Shown piece after piece: positions 1 to 6,505 of a DNA stretch of 6,505 nt (positions are counted from its first letter, which is position 1; each line of letters opens with the position of its first letter). Below the pieces are notes generated by a model, which did no database searches, was not told the origin of the DNA, and worked only from the letters and a program-made list of their open reading frames with translations. Both the position numbers and the translations under genes were made by a program. Source of the stretch: Bacillota bacterium (GTDB lineage: Bacteria; Eremiobacterota; SpSt-956; JAKJGF01); contig JAKPQU010000136.1 in NCBI GenBank assembly GCA_029555925.1, positions 1 to 6,505 on the forward strand. The letters run 5' to 3'.

Positions 1-1745
1 AACATATGTTCCGTTCTGCAGAGACCTATACCTCTGGCACCGAAATTACGTGCTTTTGCTGCATCTTCAGGTGTGTCGGCATTTGCATGAACACCGAGAC
101 GTTTAATCTGGTCTGCCCAGTCAAGAATGGTTTTTGCTTCATGGCTTAATTCAGGAGCTTCTGTTTCAAGTTTACCGTAGAAAACCTGTCCTACAGTTTT
201 TCCTTCTTTAACAAAAGCGCCGTCTATAGTAATAATATCGCCTTCTTTAACGGTTTTTCCGGCGACTGTAAATTCTTTTTTCGCAAGATCAATCTTAATG
301 TTGGTACATCCGGCGACACATGGTTTCCCCATCTGTCTTGCCACTACTGCGGCATGGCTTGTCATACCGCCTTCACTGGTAAGAACGCCCTTTGCAGCAA
401 TCATACCATGGACATCATCAGGATTGGTAACAGGTCTTACAAGAAGCACCTTTTCTCCTTTATCGCCCAGTTCTCTTGCAAGGTCTGCACTGAATACTAC
501 AGAGCCTGTAGCCGCACCGGGAGACGCCGGTAAACCTTCTGCCAGGAGAAGTCCTTCTTTTTCTGCCTTCTTTCTTGCAGCAGGTGCAATACGGGGATGA
601 AGAAGCTGATTTAATTGAGTGGGATCAATTCTCATGATTGCTTCTTCTTTTGTTATAAGTCCTTCTTCTACCATATCATAGGCAACCTTTACGGCTGCCT
701 GAGTTGTTCTTTTACCTACTCTGGCCTGAAGCATGAAGAGCTTACCATGTTCAAAGGTAAATTCCAGATCCTGAAGGTCTCTGTAATGTTTTTCAAGAAT
801 ATCGCAGATCTTTGCGAATTCATTGTAAAGATGGGGCACATCAACTTTCATCTGGCTTATATGTTTGGGAGTACGAATACCTGCCACAACATCTTCACCC
901 TGTGCATTTTCAAGAAATTCTCCGTAGATTTCCTTTTCTCCTGTTGAAGGATCTCTTGTAAAGGCAACACCTGAACCGCTTTCACCGAAGAAATTACCGA
1001 ACACCATGGTCTGAACATTGACTGCCGTGCCAAGGTCATGAGGTATTTTAAATTCATTTCTATAGGTTATTGCTTTATGACCGTTCCATGAATTAAATAC
1101 AGCACATATAGCAAGTTCCAGCTGCTTCCACGGGTCAGAGGGGAAGGCTTCTCCTTTTTCCTTCTTTACAAGGGCTTTGAAATCTTCCACTATGGATTTC
1201 CAGTGTTCTGCCTTGAATTCAGTATCATGAGTGAAACCTAATTTTTTCTTATATTCTTTTAAAATAGCTTCAAAATCATGATGTTCAACACCGAGCACTA
1301 CATCACTGAACATATCGATAAATCTTCTGTAACAGTCATAGGCAAAACGTTCGTCACCGGAAAGTTCTATAAGACCCTTTACAGTTTCGTCATTAAGACC
1401 GAGATTAAGTATGGTATTCATCATACCTGGCATAGAAAATTTAGCACCTGATCTTACTGAAAATAAAAGCGGATTTGCAGGGTCACCGAATTTTTTGTTC
1501 ATTTTTTTCTCAATTACCCCTACATATTCCTTTACACCTTCCATAAGTCCGTCGGGAAGGCCACCTTTTTCTATAAATTCATTACATACTCTTGTGGTTA
1601 TTGTAAAACCCGGTGGCACGGGAAGGCCAATATTGGTCATTTCTGCAAGATTGGCACCTTTACCGCCGAGAAGGTCTTTCATATCTTTATTGCCTTCTTC
1701 AAAAAGATATATCCTTTTATTACAATTACATGCGCATTCCGTCAT
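1..1745 (-). CDS. ppdK: Pyruvate, phosphate dikinase, 5' part (C-terminus beyond the left edge)
   Basis: Catalyses pyruvate + ATP + Pi to and from PEP + AMP + PPi in the cytosol. The first 581 residues are present, of about 880 usual for the family. The ATP-grasp domain spans about residues 10-345, with the early LLGGKGANLAEM motif (25-36), VRSGA (97-101), MPGMM (105-109) and NAQGEDVVAGIRTP (280-293). By family alignment R98, E328, Q340 and R342 are the likely ATP ligands. The swivelling phosphohistidine domain (about 385-520) carries GGMTSHAAVVAR with catalytic H464. T462, two residues earlier, is the site that DUF299/PDRP regulators phosphorylate in other PPDKs. The PEP/pyruvate TIM barrel begins near 540 and is cut off just after GLCRTEHM, whose R577 is a conserved substrate arginine. 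The start is secure: an in-frame TAA lies two codons upstream (1749-1751), a full AAGGAGG precedes the ATG, and the next in-frame ATG falls inside the conserved core. The N-terminus has an unusual CACNC cluster (residues 4-8). No frameshift is seen. Family assignment is very secure. Confidence 0.97.
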   Translation of the reverse strand, partial: MTECACNCNKRIYLFEEGNKDMKDLLGGKGANLAEMTNIGLPVPPGFTITTRVCNEFIEKGGLPDGLMEGVKEYVGVIEKKMNKKFGDPANPLLFSVRSGAKFSMPGMMNTILNLGLNDETVKGLIELSGDERFAYDCYRRFIDMFSDVVLGVEHHDFEAILKEYKKKLGFTHDTEFKAEHWKSIVEDFKALVKKEKGEAFPSDPWKQLELAICAVFNSWNGHKAITYRNEFKIPHDLGTAVNVQTMVFGNFFGESGSGVAFTRDPSTGEKEIYGEFLENAQGEDVVAGIRTPKHISQMKVDVPHLYNEFAKICDILEKHYRDLQDLEFTFEHGKLFMLQARVGKRTTQAAVKVAYDMVEEGLITKEEAIMRIDPTQLNQLLHPRIAPAARKKAEKEGLLLAEGLPASPGAATGSVVFSADLARELGDKGEKVLLVRPVTNPDDVHGMIAAKGVLTSEGGMTSHAAVVARQMGKPCVAGCTNIKIDLAKKEFTVAGKTVKEGDIITIDGAFVKEGKTVGQVFYGKLETEAPELSHEAKTILDWADQIKRLGVHANADTPEDAAKARNFGARGIGLCRTEHM

Positions 1746-1756
1746 TATTTAATAGT

Positions 1757-1763
1757 CCTCCTT
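1757..1763 (-). promoter_or_regulatory. Ribosome binding site of ppdK
   Basis: A perfect AAGGAGG on the minus strand lies 11 bases before the ppdK ATG. Together with the in-frame TAA at 1749-1751 it fixes the start at 1745, so the cysteine-rich N-terminus is translated. Confidence 0.85.
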
Positions 1764-1790
1764 TGTTATTACTCATAATAAAATTAAATA

Positions 1791-1814
1791 CGAAATGAGA
1801 AATTCCATATTTCG
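1791..1814. repeat. Imperfect inverted repeat in the ppdK leader
   Basis: CGAAAT (1791-1796) and ATTTCG (1809-1814) form a dyad with a 12-base centre. Inside it, GAAAT at 1799-1803 offers a second, mutually exclusive partner for the 1809-1814 arm. The element lies downstream of the candidate promoter, so it could be an operator or a leader hairpin. Stems are short and A+T-rich, and no function can be assigned from sequence alone. Confidence 0.3.
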
Positions 1815-1829
1815 ACAGGGAAAATCCAA

Positions 1830-1871
1830 ATCCTTTTATATAAGGATAAGTTTTTTACCTGTCTGGTAAAA
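1830..1871. repeat. Two small hairpin-forming inverted repeats after glyS
   Basis: The first pairs TTTTACC (1853-1859) with GGTAAAA (1865-1871) around a 5-base loop and starts immediately after the glyS stop codon. The second pairs ATCCTT (1830-1835) with AAGGAT (1842-1847) around 6 bases. In the minus-strand (gene) direction neither is followed by a T-run, so neither is a convincing intrinsic terminator for glyS. Read on the plus strand, the second is followed by six T (1851-1856), but no plus-strand gene ends here. They may affect transcript stability. Confidence 0.3.
1837..1865 (-). promoter_or_regulatory. Candidate sigma-70-type promoter for ppdK
   Basis: On the minus strand, CAGACA (1860-1865, four of six matches to TTGACA) is followed after exactly 17 bases by TATATA (1837-1842, four of six matches to TATAAT). 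Initiation near 1830 would give a leader of about 85 bases before ppdK. A perfect TATAAT also occurs at 1871-1876 over the glyS stop codon, but its best upstream partner (TTGTAG, 15-base spacing) is poor. The region is A+T-rich, so chance matches are likely. ppdK could instead rely on read-through from glyS. Confidence 0.35.
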
Positions 1872-3974
1872 TTATACAATATTACTTCCTTCTACAACTA
1901 TTTCAGAAAAATCTGCAACCTTCAGATAAAGATTGACAACCATGTCCAGAAGAGAAAGCCTGTTGTTTCTGAGGGTTTCATCAGGAACCATAACCATAAC
2001 TTTATCAAAAAATTGATCTATACTGGGACGAAGAGATGAAAGCTTTCTCATAACCTCCGGATAATCTACCATATCGGTAACAAGAAATAATTTCTGAACA
2101 TCTTCAGATGTTTCCTTGAAATGTTCATACAGAGCTTTTTCCTCTTCTTCCTGGAGAAGATTTAAAGAGAATTCAGCCCTGTCTGCCGGTGTTTTCTTTA
2201 ATATATTAAAGGCTCTGGTAAAAGCTGTGACAAGAGATAAAAACTCCGGCAAATCTCTTACGGCAGTAATGGCTTTAACCCTTGAGATCGTATCTTTAAT
2301 ATTTCTTAAAGCCCCATGCTTGATTGATTTAATAACATCATATCTTAATCCGGCAGCCAAGAGATAATTTTCAAGTCTCTGAAATGTAAATTCTTCGAAA
2401 TCTTCTGTAACCTTCTTTTTATCTTTCAGGGCGAAACCTCCCTGCATATAAAGATCAAAAGCTCTTGAGAAGTATTCCGGAAGAGATCCTTCTATATAAC
2501 CATCGGCTAAAAGCCTTATAACTCCGAGTATATACCTTCTCTGCCCGTATGGGTCTGCCGAACCGGTAGGGAGAAATCCCATGCCAAGACAGCCTGTCAC
2601 AGAATCCAGTTTATCGGCAAAACTTATAACCTGTCCGGTAAGAGTTTCAGGAAGACTGTCCTGAGAAAAGGCAGGTTTATAATGATCCCTTATAGCTTTG
2701 CTGACTTCTTCAGCCTCGCCTGAGGCATATATACCTCCCATAATTCCCTGAAGTTCAGGGAATTCTTTGACCATATTGGAAGCAAGATCTGCCTTGCATA
2801 TTTCTGATGCCCTCTCTCCGTATTTCATCAGTTTTTCCTGTCTCATAGAGGTGAGTATAAACTTTGTCAGTTCTTTTATCCTTCCCGATTTATCGAACAT
2901 GGTACCCAGATTTTTCTGAAAGCCTATACTCTTGAGTTTCGGAAGATGTGTATCGAGAGAAACTTTTCTGTCTTCATGGAAGAAAAATTTCGCATCTGCA
3001 AAACGTGCAGCAAGAACCCTTTCATTTCCCAGTTTTACCAGGTCAAGTCCTCTCATATCACCATTCCTGACAGCTGCAAAATAAGGCAGTATATTGCCTT
3101 TATTGTCTGTAACAGCAAAATATCTCTGATGTTTGCTCATTACAGTAACAAGTACCTCCCTGGGAAGTTCCAGGTAATCGGAAGAATATGAACCTGTAAA
3201 ACAGGTTGGATATTCTACAAGGAAGTTTACTTCATCCATAAGGGCAGGATTGTTTAAAATAGAACCTCCCAGAGCTGCTGTAAGACAGGCTATCTCTTTT
3301 TCTATCATATCTTTCCTCTGATTGTGATCCAGGACTACCATATTTTTATAAAGTAATTCTTTAAATTGATCTGCATCGGGAACTTCTATGGGGCCTGAAC
3401 TTAAAAATCTATGTCCGTAAGTAATTCTTCCAGAAGAAAGACCTGCCACTTTAAATGGTATGACAGAAGAACCTGACAGTGCCAGAATCCAGCGAACAGG
3501 ACGGGTAAAGCGGAAAAGACTTTCTTCCCAGTACATATTTTTGGGGAAATAAATCTTTTTAATAATTGCCGGAAGCACCTCGGACATAACATCTACAGAG
3601 GATTTACCTTCATCTAAAACTCTGGCGAAGATATATTCTCCCTGTCCGACAGTCTTTACAAAAAGATCTTTCAGCTCAACCTTCTGAGATTTTGCAAAAC
3701 CTGTAGCAGCAGCAGTAGGATTACCATTCCCGTCATAGGAAGCTTTTCTTGGAGGTCCCTTTACTTCTTTAACTACATCAGATTGCCTGGCTGACATATT
3801 CTCGACAAAGACTACCAGCCTTCTCGGAGTTGCCATAGTTATAACATTCTGAAAGTCGAGCCTGGCAGAAGTGAGTTCTTTAATCATCATATCCTTTAAC
3901 TGTACAAGAGCGGGAGGAATAAAACCTGCAGGGAGTTCTTCTGTTCCTATTTCTAAAATCATATTATTACTCAT
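1872..3974 (-). CDS. glyS: Glycyl-tRNA synthetase beta subunit
   Basis: Beta chain of the alpha2/beta2 glycyl-tRNA synthetase. It recognises tRNA-Gly, including through its C-terminal anticodon-binding region, while the alpha chain holds the active site. At 700 residues it is full length for the family (about 690). Recognisable landmarks in order are LEIGTEELPAGF (7-18), ATPRRLVV (48-55), KGPPRKA (72-78), FPKNMYWEE (143-151), RFTRPVRW (155-162), TYGHRFL (185-191), KHQRYFAV (281-288), FADAKFFFHED (325-335), KADLASNMVKEFPELQGIMG (394-413), the HD-like segment FADKLD (452-457), PTGSADP (469-475) and the C-terminal FFDKVMVM...LRNNRLSLL block (655-676). The ATG follows AAGGAGAT by 8 bases and lies 5 bases after the stop of the TPR gene, which implies translational coupling. 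It is separated from its partner glyQ by that gene, whereas glyQ and glyS are usually adjacent. No truncation or damaged motif is seen. Confidence 0.97.
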   Translation of the reverse strand: MSNNMILEIGTEELPAGFIPPALVQLKDMMIKELTSARLDFQNVITMATPRRLVVFVENMSARQSDVVKEVKGPPRKASYDGNGNPTAAATGFAKSQKVELKDLFVKTVGQGEYIFARVLDEGKSSVDVMSEVLPAIIKKIYFPKNMYWEESLFRFTRPVRWILALSGSSVIPFKVAGLSSGRITYGHRFLSSGPIEVPDADQFKELLYKNMVVLDHNQRKDMIEKEIACLTAALGGSILNNPALMDEVNFLVEYPTCFTGSYSSDYLELPREVLVTVMSKHQRYFAVTDNKGNILPYFAAVRNGDMRGLDLVKLGNERVLAARFADAKFFFHEDRKVSLDTHLPKLKSIGFQKNLGTMFDKSGRIKELTKFILTSMRQEKLMKYGERASEICKADLASNMVKEFPELQGIMGGIYASGEAEEVSKAIRDHYKPAFSQDSLPETLTGQVISFADKLDSVTGCLGMGFLPTGSADPYGQRRYILGVIRLLADGYIEGSLPEYFSRAFDLYMQGGFALKDKKKVTEDFEEFTFQRLENYLLAAGLRYDVIKSIKHGALRNIKDTISRVKAITAVRDLPEFLSLVTAFTRAFNILKKTPADRAEFSLNLLQEEEEKALYEHFKETSEDVQKLFLVTDMVDYPEVMRKLSSLRPSIDQFFDKVMVMVPDETLRNNRLSLLDMVVNLYLKVADFSEIVVEGSNIV

Positions 3975-3979
3975 AAATA

Positions 3980-5983
3980 TTAATCTCCTTCCCCTTCTTC
4001 ACTTTCCTGTGAAGCAATCTTATCTCTCCAGGAAGAAACCATTTCAAATTCTTTCAGTTTTTCTTCCAGAATTTTATTAACCCTTTTTTCCATAACCAGG
4101 AGACGGTTATCGTCTACAAGGAGATTATCCCAGACATTGCCATCTCCGCCGGACGTCTGGGAGAGGTTAAGAATATCAATCTCTTTCTCAAATTCATCAG
4201 ATGGTTTTTCCTGCGGGACTGAGGGAGTGAAGAAGCCCTCGAGAATCGATGCCATTTTTTTTGTTTCAATAACATTAACCGACATGCTATGAATAAATTC
4301 ATATTCTTGCTGCAATATTTTATGGTCAGAATTCTTCTCAAAAGCTTTTCTCATAAAACTGGCGGCATCTGCAAGATTATCTTCAAGAAAATAGGTCCAT
4401 GCCTTCCCCCTGTACCCGAAATGATATTGAGGTAGATCTTTTATTAATTTATCAAAACAGATATGAGCACCTCTGTAATTCTTACTTCTTGCCATAGAAG
4501 TGCCCAGATTACAGAGACATGCAACATGAGAAGAAATAGCTCTGTTTTCTTCTACAGGAGCTCCTCCTTTTACCAGACTTTCTTCTTTACTGTAAGGATA
4601 GATTACCTTCAGGGATGCTTCTTCCGGTTCTTTTGCCTTCAGAGCTTTAAGCAGAATTTCACAGGCTTTTTTATAATCACCTTCAATAGTAAGGATAAAA
4701 CCAAGATTTGAATAAGGAAGAGGATATTCAGGAGACAATTCTATGGCTTTCGAAAAATATTCCTTTGCTCCAGAAAGATTCCCCTGATGCATTTCCAGAA
4801 AACCCAGGTTATTTAAAGCAAGGAGGTTATCGGGCCTGAATTTTAGAAGATCTTTAAACATTCCCCTTGAAGCCTCTATGTCTCCTGTGCAGAAATAACT
4901 GTATCCTCCATTCAAATATGCTTCTATTATATCGGATTTTTCCTGAATTATCTTTCTGTAAACATCTATAGCTTCAGGAAAACATGACTGATTTATATAA
5001 CTCTGTCCTATGAGAAGCTGTGCAGAAAGTTTTATGGGAGCGTAATACTTCCTAAGCTCTTCATTATCTGCCATGTCTACCATAGAAGAAAATTTCATCA
5101 GTGTATTTCTGCCTTTATCTATAAGACCCTGGTAAAGATAACCTGCACCGAGCAAATACATAGCTTCAGGAAGTTTTGAATTATTTCTTAAGACATTTAA
5201 AGAAGAATTGACTACTTCATCAAAATTGCCTGAAAGGAAAGAAATAAAAGATTTCTCTATATATATATGGGCCAGGAGACCTTCATAAAAAGCCTGAAGA
5301 TATTTAGGACAGAGAGGCACTTCCTGTCTTATAAGATTTATAGCTTTATCCTGAGAGGTAACTGCTTTTTCAAACTCGTCCTGCCTCAGAAAACACCGGG
5401 AGAGTAAATGATAGCCGAGCCAGTCTTTCGGAGTCATCACTAAAAATCTGGAAAATTGCTTCTGAAATTCATCTTTTACATCCTGTTCCAGGAAAATCTG
5501 AACCAGTCCCCATATAACAGGTAATTCCATGGCACAATGGCTCGCTTTATTGAGAAGCTCAAGAGCACTGTCAAGGTCTCCCCTGTCTCTATAGAAAGAT
5601 GCCAGATTTAAATAAGCCCATGGATGAGTCGAATTTTTATCGATACATTCTTTAAGTATGGCAATTGCTCCCTCTTCATCTCCATCCAGTTTTTTCAGAT
5701 TTGCAAGTCCTCTGGCTATCCATATGTCTTTATCTCTTAAATATGCTTCTTCATAGTTTTTCTTTCCTCCTTCTATGTCACCGGAACGAAGGAGTGCCTC
5801 GGCAAGCATATGATAGAGTATGGAAGATTCGGAATTATTTTTAAGGGCCGATGCAAAAGCTATTCTGGATTTATCATAATCCTCTTCAGAAAAAAATCTG
5901 AGTCCTTTCAAAAATCTATCCTGAACATGATCCTTCTTTTTGTCTTTTTTATCTTTTTTCTTTTTCTTACCTTTATGACTCAT
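3980..5983 (-). CDS. TPR-repeat protein of unknown function between glyQ and glyS
   Basis: I do not recognise a specific family beyond tetratricopeptide repeats. The 667-residue product begins with an extremely basic tract, 11 lysines within residues 4-17. About 13 TPR-like helix pairs follow, near 22-55, 56-87, 88-120, 121-154, 189-222, 238-271, 273-303, 318-352, 353-386, 387-420, 421-452, 486-520 and 521-554. The repeat at 387-420 is the most canonical, with NNLGFLEMHQGNLSGAKEYF followed by SKAIELSPEY. Residues 453-485 are a non-repeat insertion. From about 565 to 667 the chain lacks TPRs, is charged, has a likely coiled coil (about 628-650) and ends in SEEGEGD. No signal peptide or membrane segment is seen, so it is probably cytosolic. 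TPR arrays are protein-interaction scaffolds. A link to glycyl-tRNA synthetase, tRNA or ribosomes through the basic tail is inferred only from position. It starts 22 bases after glyQ and ends 5 bases before glyS. Confidence 0.9.
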   Translation of the reverse strand: MSHKGKKKKKDKKDKKKDHVQDRFLKGLRFFSEEDYDKSRIAFASALKNNSESSILYHMLAEALLRSGDIEGGKKNYEEAYLRDKDIWIARGLANLKKLDGDEEGAIAILKECIDKNSTHPWAYLNLASFYRDRGDLDSALELLNKASHCAMELPVIWGLVQIFLEQDVKDEFQKQFSRFLVMTPKDWLGYHLLSRCFLRQDEFEKAVTSQDKAINLIRQEVPLCPKYLQAFYEGLLAHIYIEKSFISFLSGNFDEVVNSSLNVLRNNSKLPEAMYLLGAGYLYQGLIDKGRNTLMKFSSMVDMADNEELRKYYAPIKLSAQLLIGQSYINQSCFPEAIDVYRKIIQEKSDIIEAYLNGGYSYFCTGDIEASRGMFKDLLKFRPDNLLALNNLGFLEMHQGNLSGAKEYFSKAIELSPEYPLPYSNLGFILTIEGDYKKACEILLKALKAKEPEEASLKVIYPYSKEESLVKGGAPVEENRAISSHVACLCNLGTSMARSKNYRGAHICFDKLIKDLPQYHFGYRGKAWTYFLEDNLADAASFMRKAFEKNSDHKILQQEYEFIHSMSVNVIETKKMASILEGFFTPSVPQEKPSDEFEKEIDILNLSQTSGGDGNVWDNLLVDDNRLLVMEKRVNKILEEKLKEFEMVSSWRDKIASQESEEGEGD
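3983..3990 (-). promoter_or_regulatory. glyS ribosome binding site inside the TPR gene's last codons
   Basis: AAGGAGAT on the minus strand lies 8 bases before the glyS ATG. It spans the end of the TPR reading frame (the final Gly-Asp codons and the first two bases of the TAA stop). Ribosomes terminating on the TPR gene would sit on this site, which supports coupled translation. Confidence 0.75.
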
Positions 5984-5990
5984 TTAACAC

Positions 5991-5997
5991 CATCCTT
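5991..5997 (-). promoter_or_regulatory. Ribosome binding site of the TPR gene
   Basis: AAGGATG on the minus strand, followed by GTG, lies 7 bases before the ATG at 5983. It is one base off a perfect AAGGAGGTG-like site and sits in the 22-base gap after glyQ, supporting the start chosen just ahead of the lysine tract. Confidence 0.6.
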
Positions 5998-6005
5998 TTT
6001 AAAAA

Positions 6006-6505
6006 TTACCATCTTCCCATAAGGGGAAAACCTAATTTTTCTCTTTCCTGCAGATAAACAGCAGCACATCTGCTGGCAAGTTTTCTGGTTCGAAGCATTG
6101 TATTCATTCTTTCTGTAACACCGAGAGCGCCCCTGGCATCCAACAGATTAAATGTATGAGAACATTTAAGGACATAATCATAGGCAGGAAAAATAAGTCC
6201 TTCATCCAGAAGTCTGAGAGCTTCTTTTTCATAAAGGTCAAAGAGCTGAAACAGTAAAGAAATATCTGCATATTCAAAATTATATTTACAGAATTCAACT
6301 TCTTCCTGAAGATGTACATCACCGTACGTTACTCTGTCTACCCAGGAGATCTGTAAAAAATTGCTCACCTGCTGGATATAGGTAGCCAGTCTTTCAAGAC
6401 CGTAGGTAATTTCAATTGCAATAGGGTTTAAATCAAATCCTCCTACCTGTTGAAAATAGGTATACTGGGTAATTTCCATGCCGTCAAGCCAGACTTCCCA
6501 GCCCA
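6006..6505 (-). CDS. glyQ: Glycyl-tRNA synthetase alpha subunit, C-terminal part (start beyond the right edge)
   Basis: Alpha chain of the alpha2/beta2 glycyl-tRNA synthetase. It carries the class II catalytic core that activates glycine with ATP and transfers it to tRNA-Gly. The last 165 residues are in the window, of about 290-300 usual for the family. They open with [20 protein letters not shown], a hallmark of the alpha subunit. [14 protein letters not shown] then holds the class II motif 3 arginine (GLER), followed by [37 protein letters not shown] in the helical C-terminal part, and the family-typical ending [11 protein letters not shown] before TAA. An in-frame ATG at 6477-6479 lies inside conserved core and is not the start. 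It is the first gene of the visible glyQ-TPR-glyS run, and its promoter must lie outside the window. No defect is seen. Confidence 0.97.
   Translation of the reverse strand, partial: GWEVWLDGMEITQYTYFQQVGGFDLNPIAIEITYGLERLATYIQQVSNFLQISWVDRVTYGDVHLQEEVEFCKYNFEYADISLLFQLFDLYEKEALRLLDEGLIFPAYDYVLKCSHTFNLLDARGALGVTERMNTMLRTRKLASRCAAVYLQEREKLGFPLMGRW

Noticed and set aside
298..600. Plus-strand open frame of 100 codons
   Set aside because: Lies wholly antisense to the conserved phosphohistidine domain of ppdK, and its translation has no recognisable family or domain.
615..947. Plus-strand open frame of 110 codons, rich in Phe and Cys
   Set aside because: Antisense shadow of the ppdK ATP-grasp/linker region. 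The hydrophobic, cysteine-rich look comes from reading the complement of Lys- and Glu-rich codons.
1411..1752. Plus-strand open frame of 113 codons ending beyond the ppdK start
   Set aside because: Antisense to the highly conserved N-terminal part of ppdK, with no family similarity seen.
1726..1776. Minus-strand 16-codon frame (starting MSNNKGG) overlapping the ppdK start
   Set aside because: No ribosome binding site precedes its ATG, and the ppdK ribosome binding site lies inside it. A leader-peptide role cannot be excluded, but nothing supports it.
1830..1856. Intrinsic terminator read on the plus strand (6-bp stem followed by TTTTTT)
   Set aside because: The stem has only two G-C pairs, three bases separate it from the T-run, and no plus-strand gene exists to be terminated.
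5930..5975. Programmed frameshifting at the A-rich AAA AAG codons in the TPR gene
   Set aside because: Both the -1 and +1 frames reach a stop within a few codons, and no stimulatory hairpin is evident. A short truncated product is possible but there is no positive support.
5810..6022. Plus-strand open frame with a hydrophobic, Phe-rich stretch resembling a membrane segment
   Set aside because: It is the complement of the lysine-rich start of the TPR gene; AAA/AAG runs read backwards as Phe and Leu codons.

Overview
The window is a tightly packed, A+T-rich bacterial segment with every gene on the minus strand. In transcription order it holds glyQ (3' part only, entering at the right edge), an unnamed tetratricopeptide-repeat (TPR) gene, a complete glyS, and ppdK (5' two-thirds, leaving at the left edge). 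No tRNA, rRNA, mobile element or CRISPR array is visible, and no stretch over 300 bases lacks a gene. Two-subunit (alpha2/beta2) glycyl-tRNA synthetase marks a bacterium. Pyruvate, phosphate dikinase is common in anaerobes with PPi-linked glycolysis, though not confined to them. Low G+C, frequent ATA isoleucine codons and strong AAGGAGG-type ribosome binding sites fit a Clostridia-like lineage or a deep-branching anaerobic phylum. The phylum cannot be fixed from the sequence alone.

Right part (3980-6505): glyQ ends at 6006. After 22 bases a 667-codon TPR gene follows, and its stop lies 5 bases before the glyS start, so the glyS ribosome binding site sits inside the last TPR codons. The three genes look like one transcript, with TPR-glyS translational coupling. 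The TPR protein has a poly-lysine N-terminus, about 13 TPR-like helical pairs and an acidic, probably coiled-coil C-terminus. It is the least understood element here: a cytosolic scaffold-type protein placed between the two subunits of one enzyme.

Left part (1-1871): a 126-base gap separates glyS from ppdK. It holds a plausible minus-strand promoter, small inverted repeats and a strong ribosome binding site, so ppdK may be transcribed separately as well as by read-through. The ppdK product keeps the ATP-grasp and phosphohistidine-domain residues of the family and begins with an unusual CACNC cysteine cluster.

GlyQ and GlyS together charge tRNA-Gly. PPDK interconverts pyruvate + ATP + Pi with PEP + AMP + PPi. 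From memory, synteny of glyQ, glyS and ppdK occurs in several bacterial lineages, so the order is not novel in itself; the TPR gene splitting glyQ from glyS is the notable departure.
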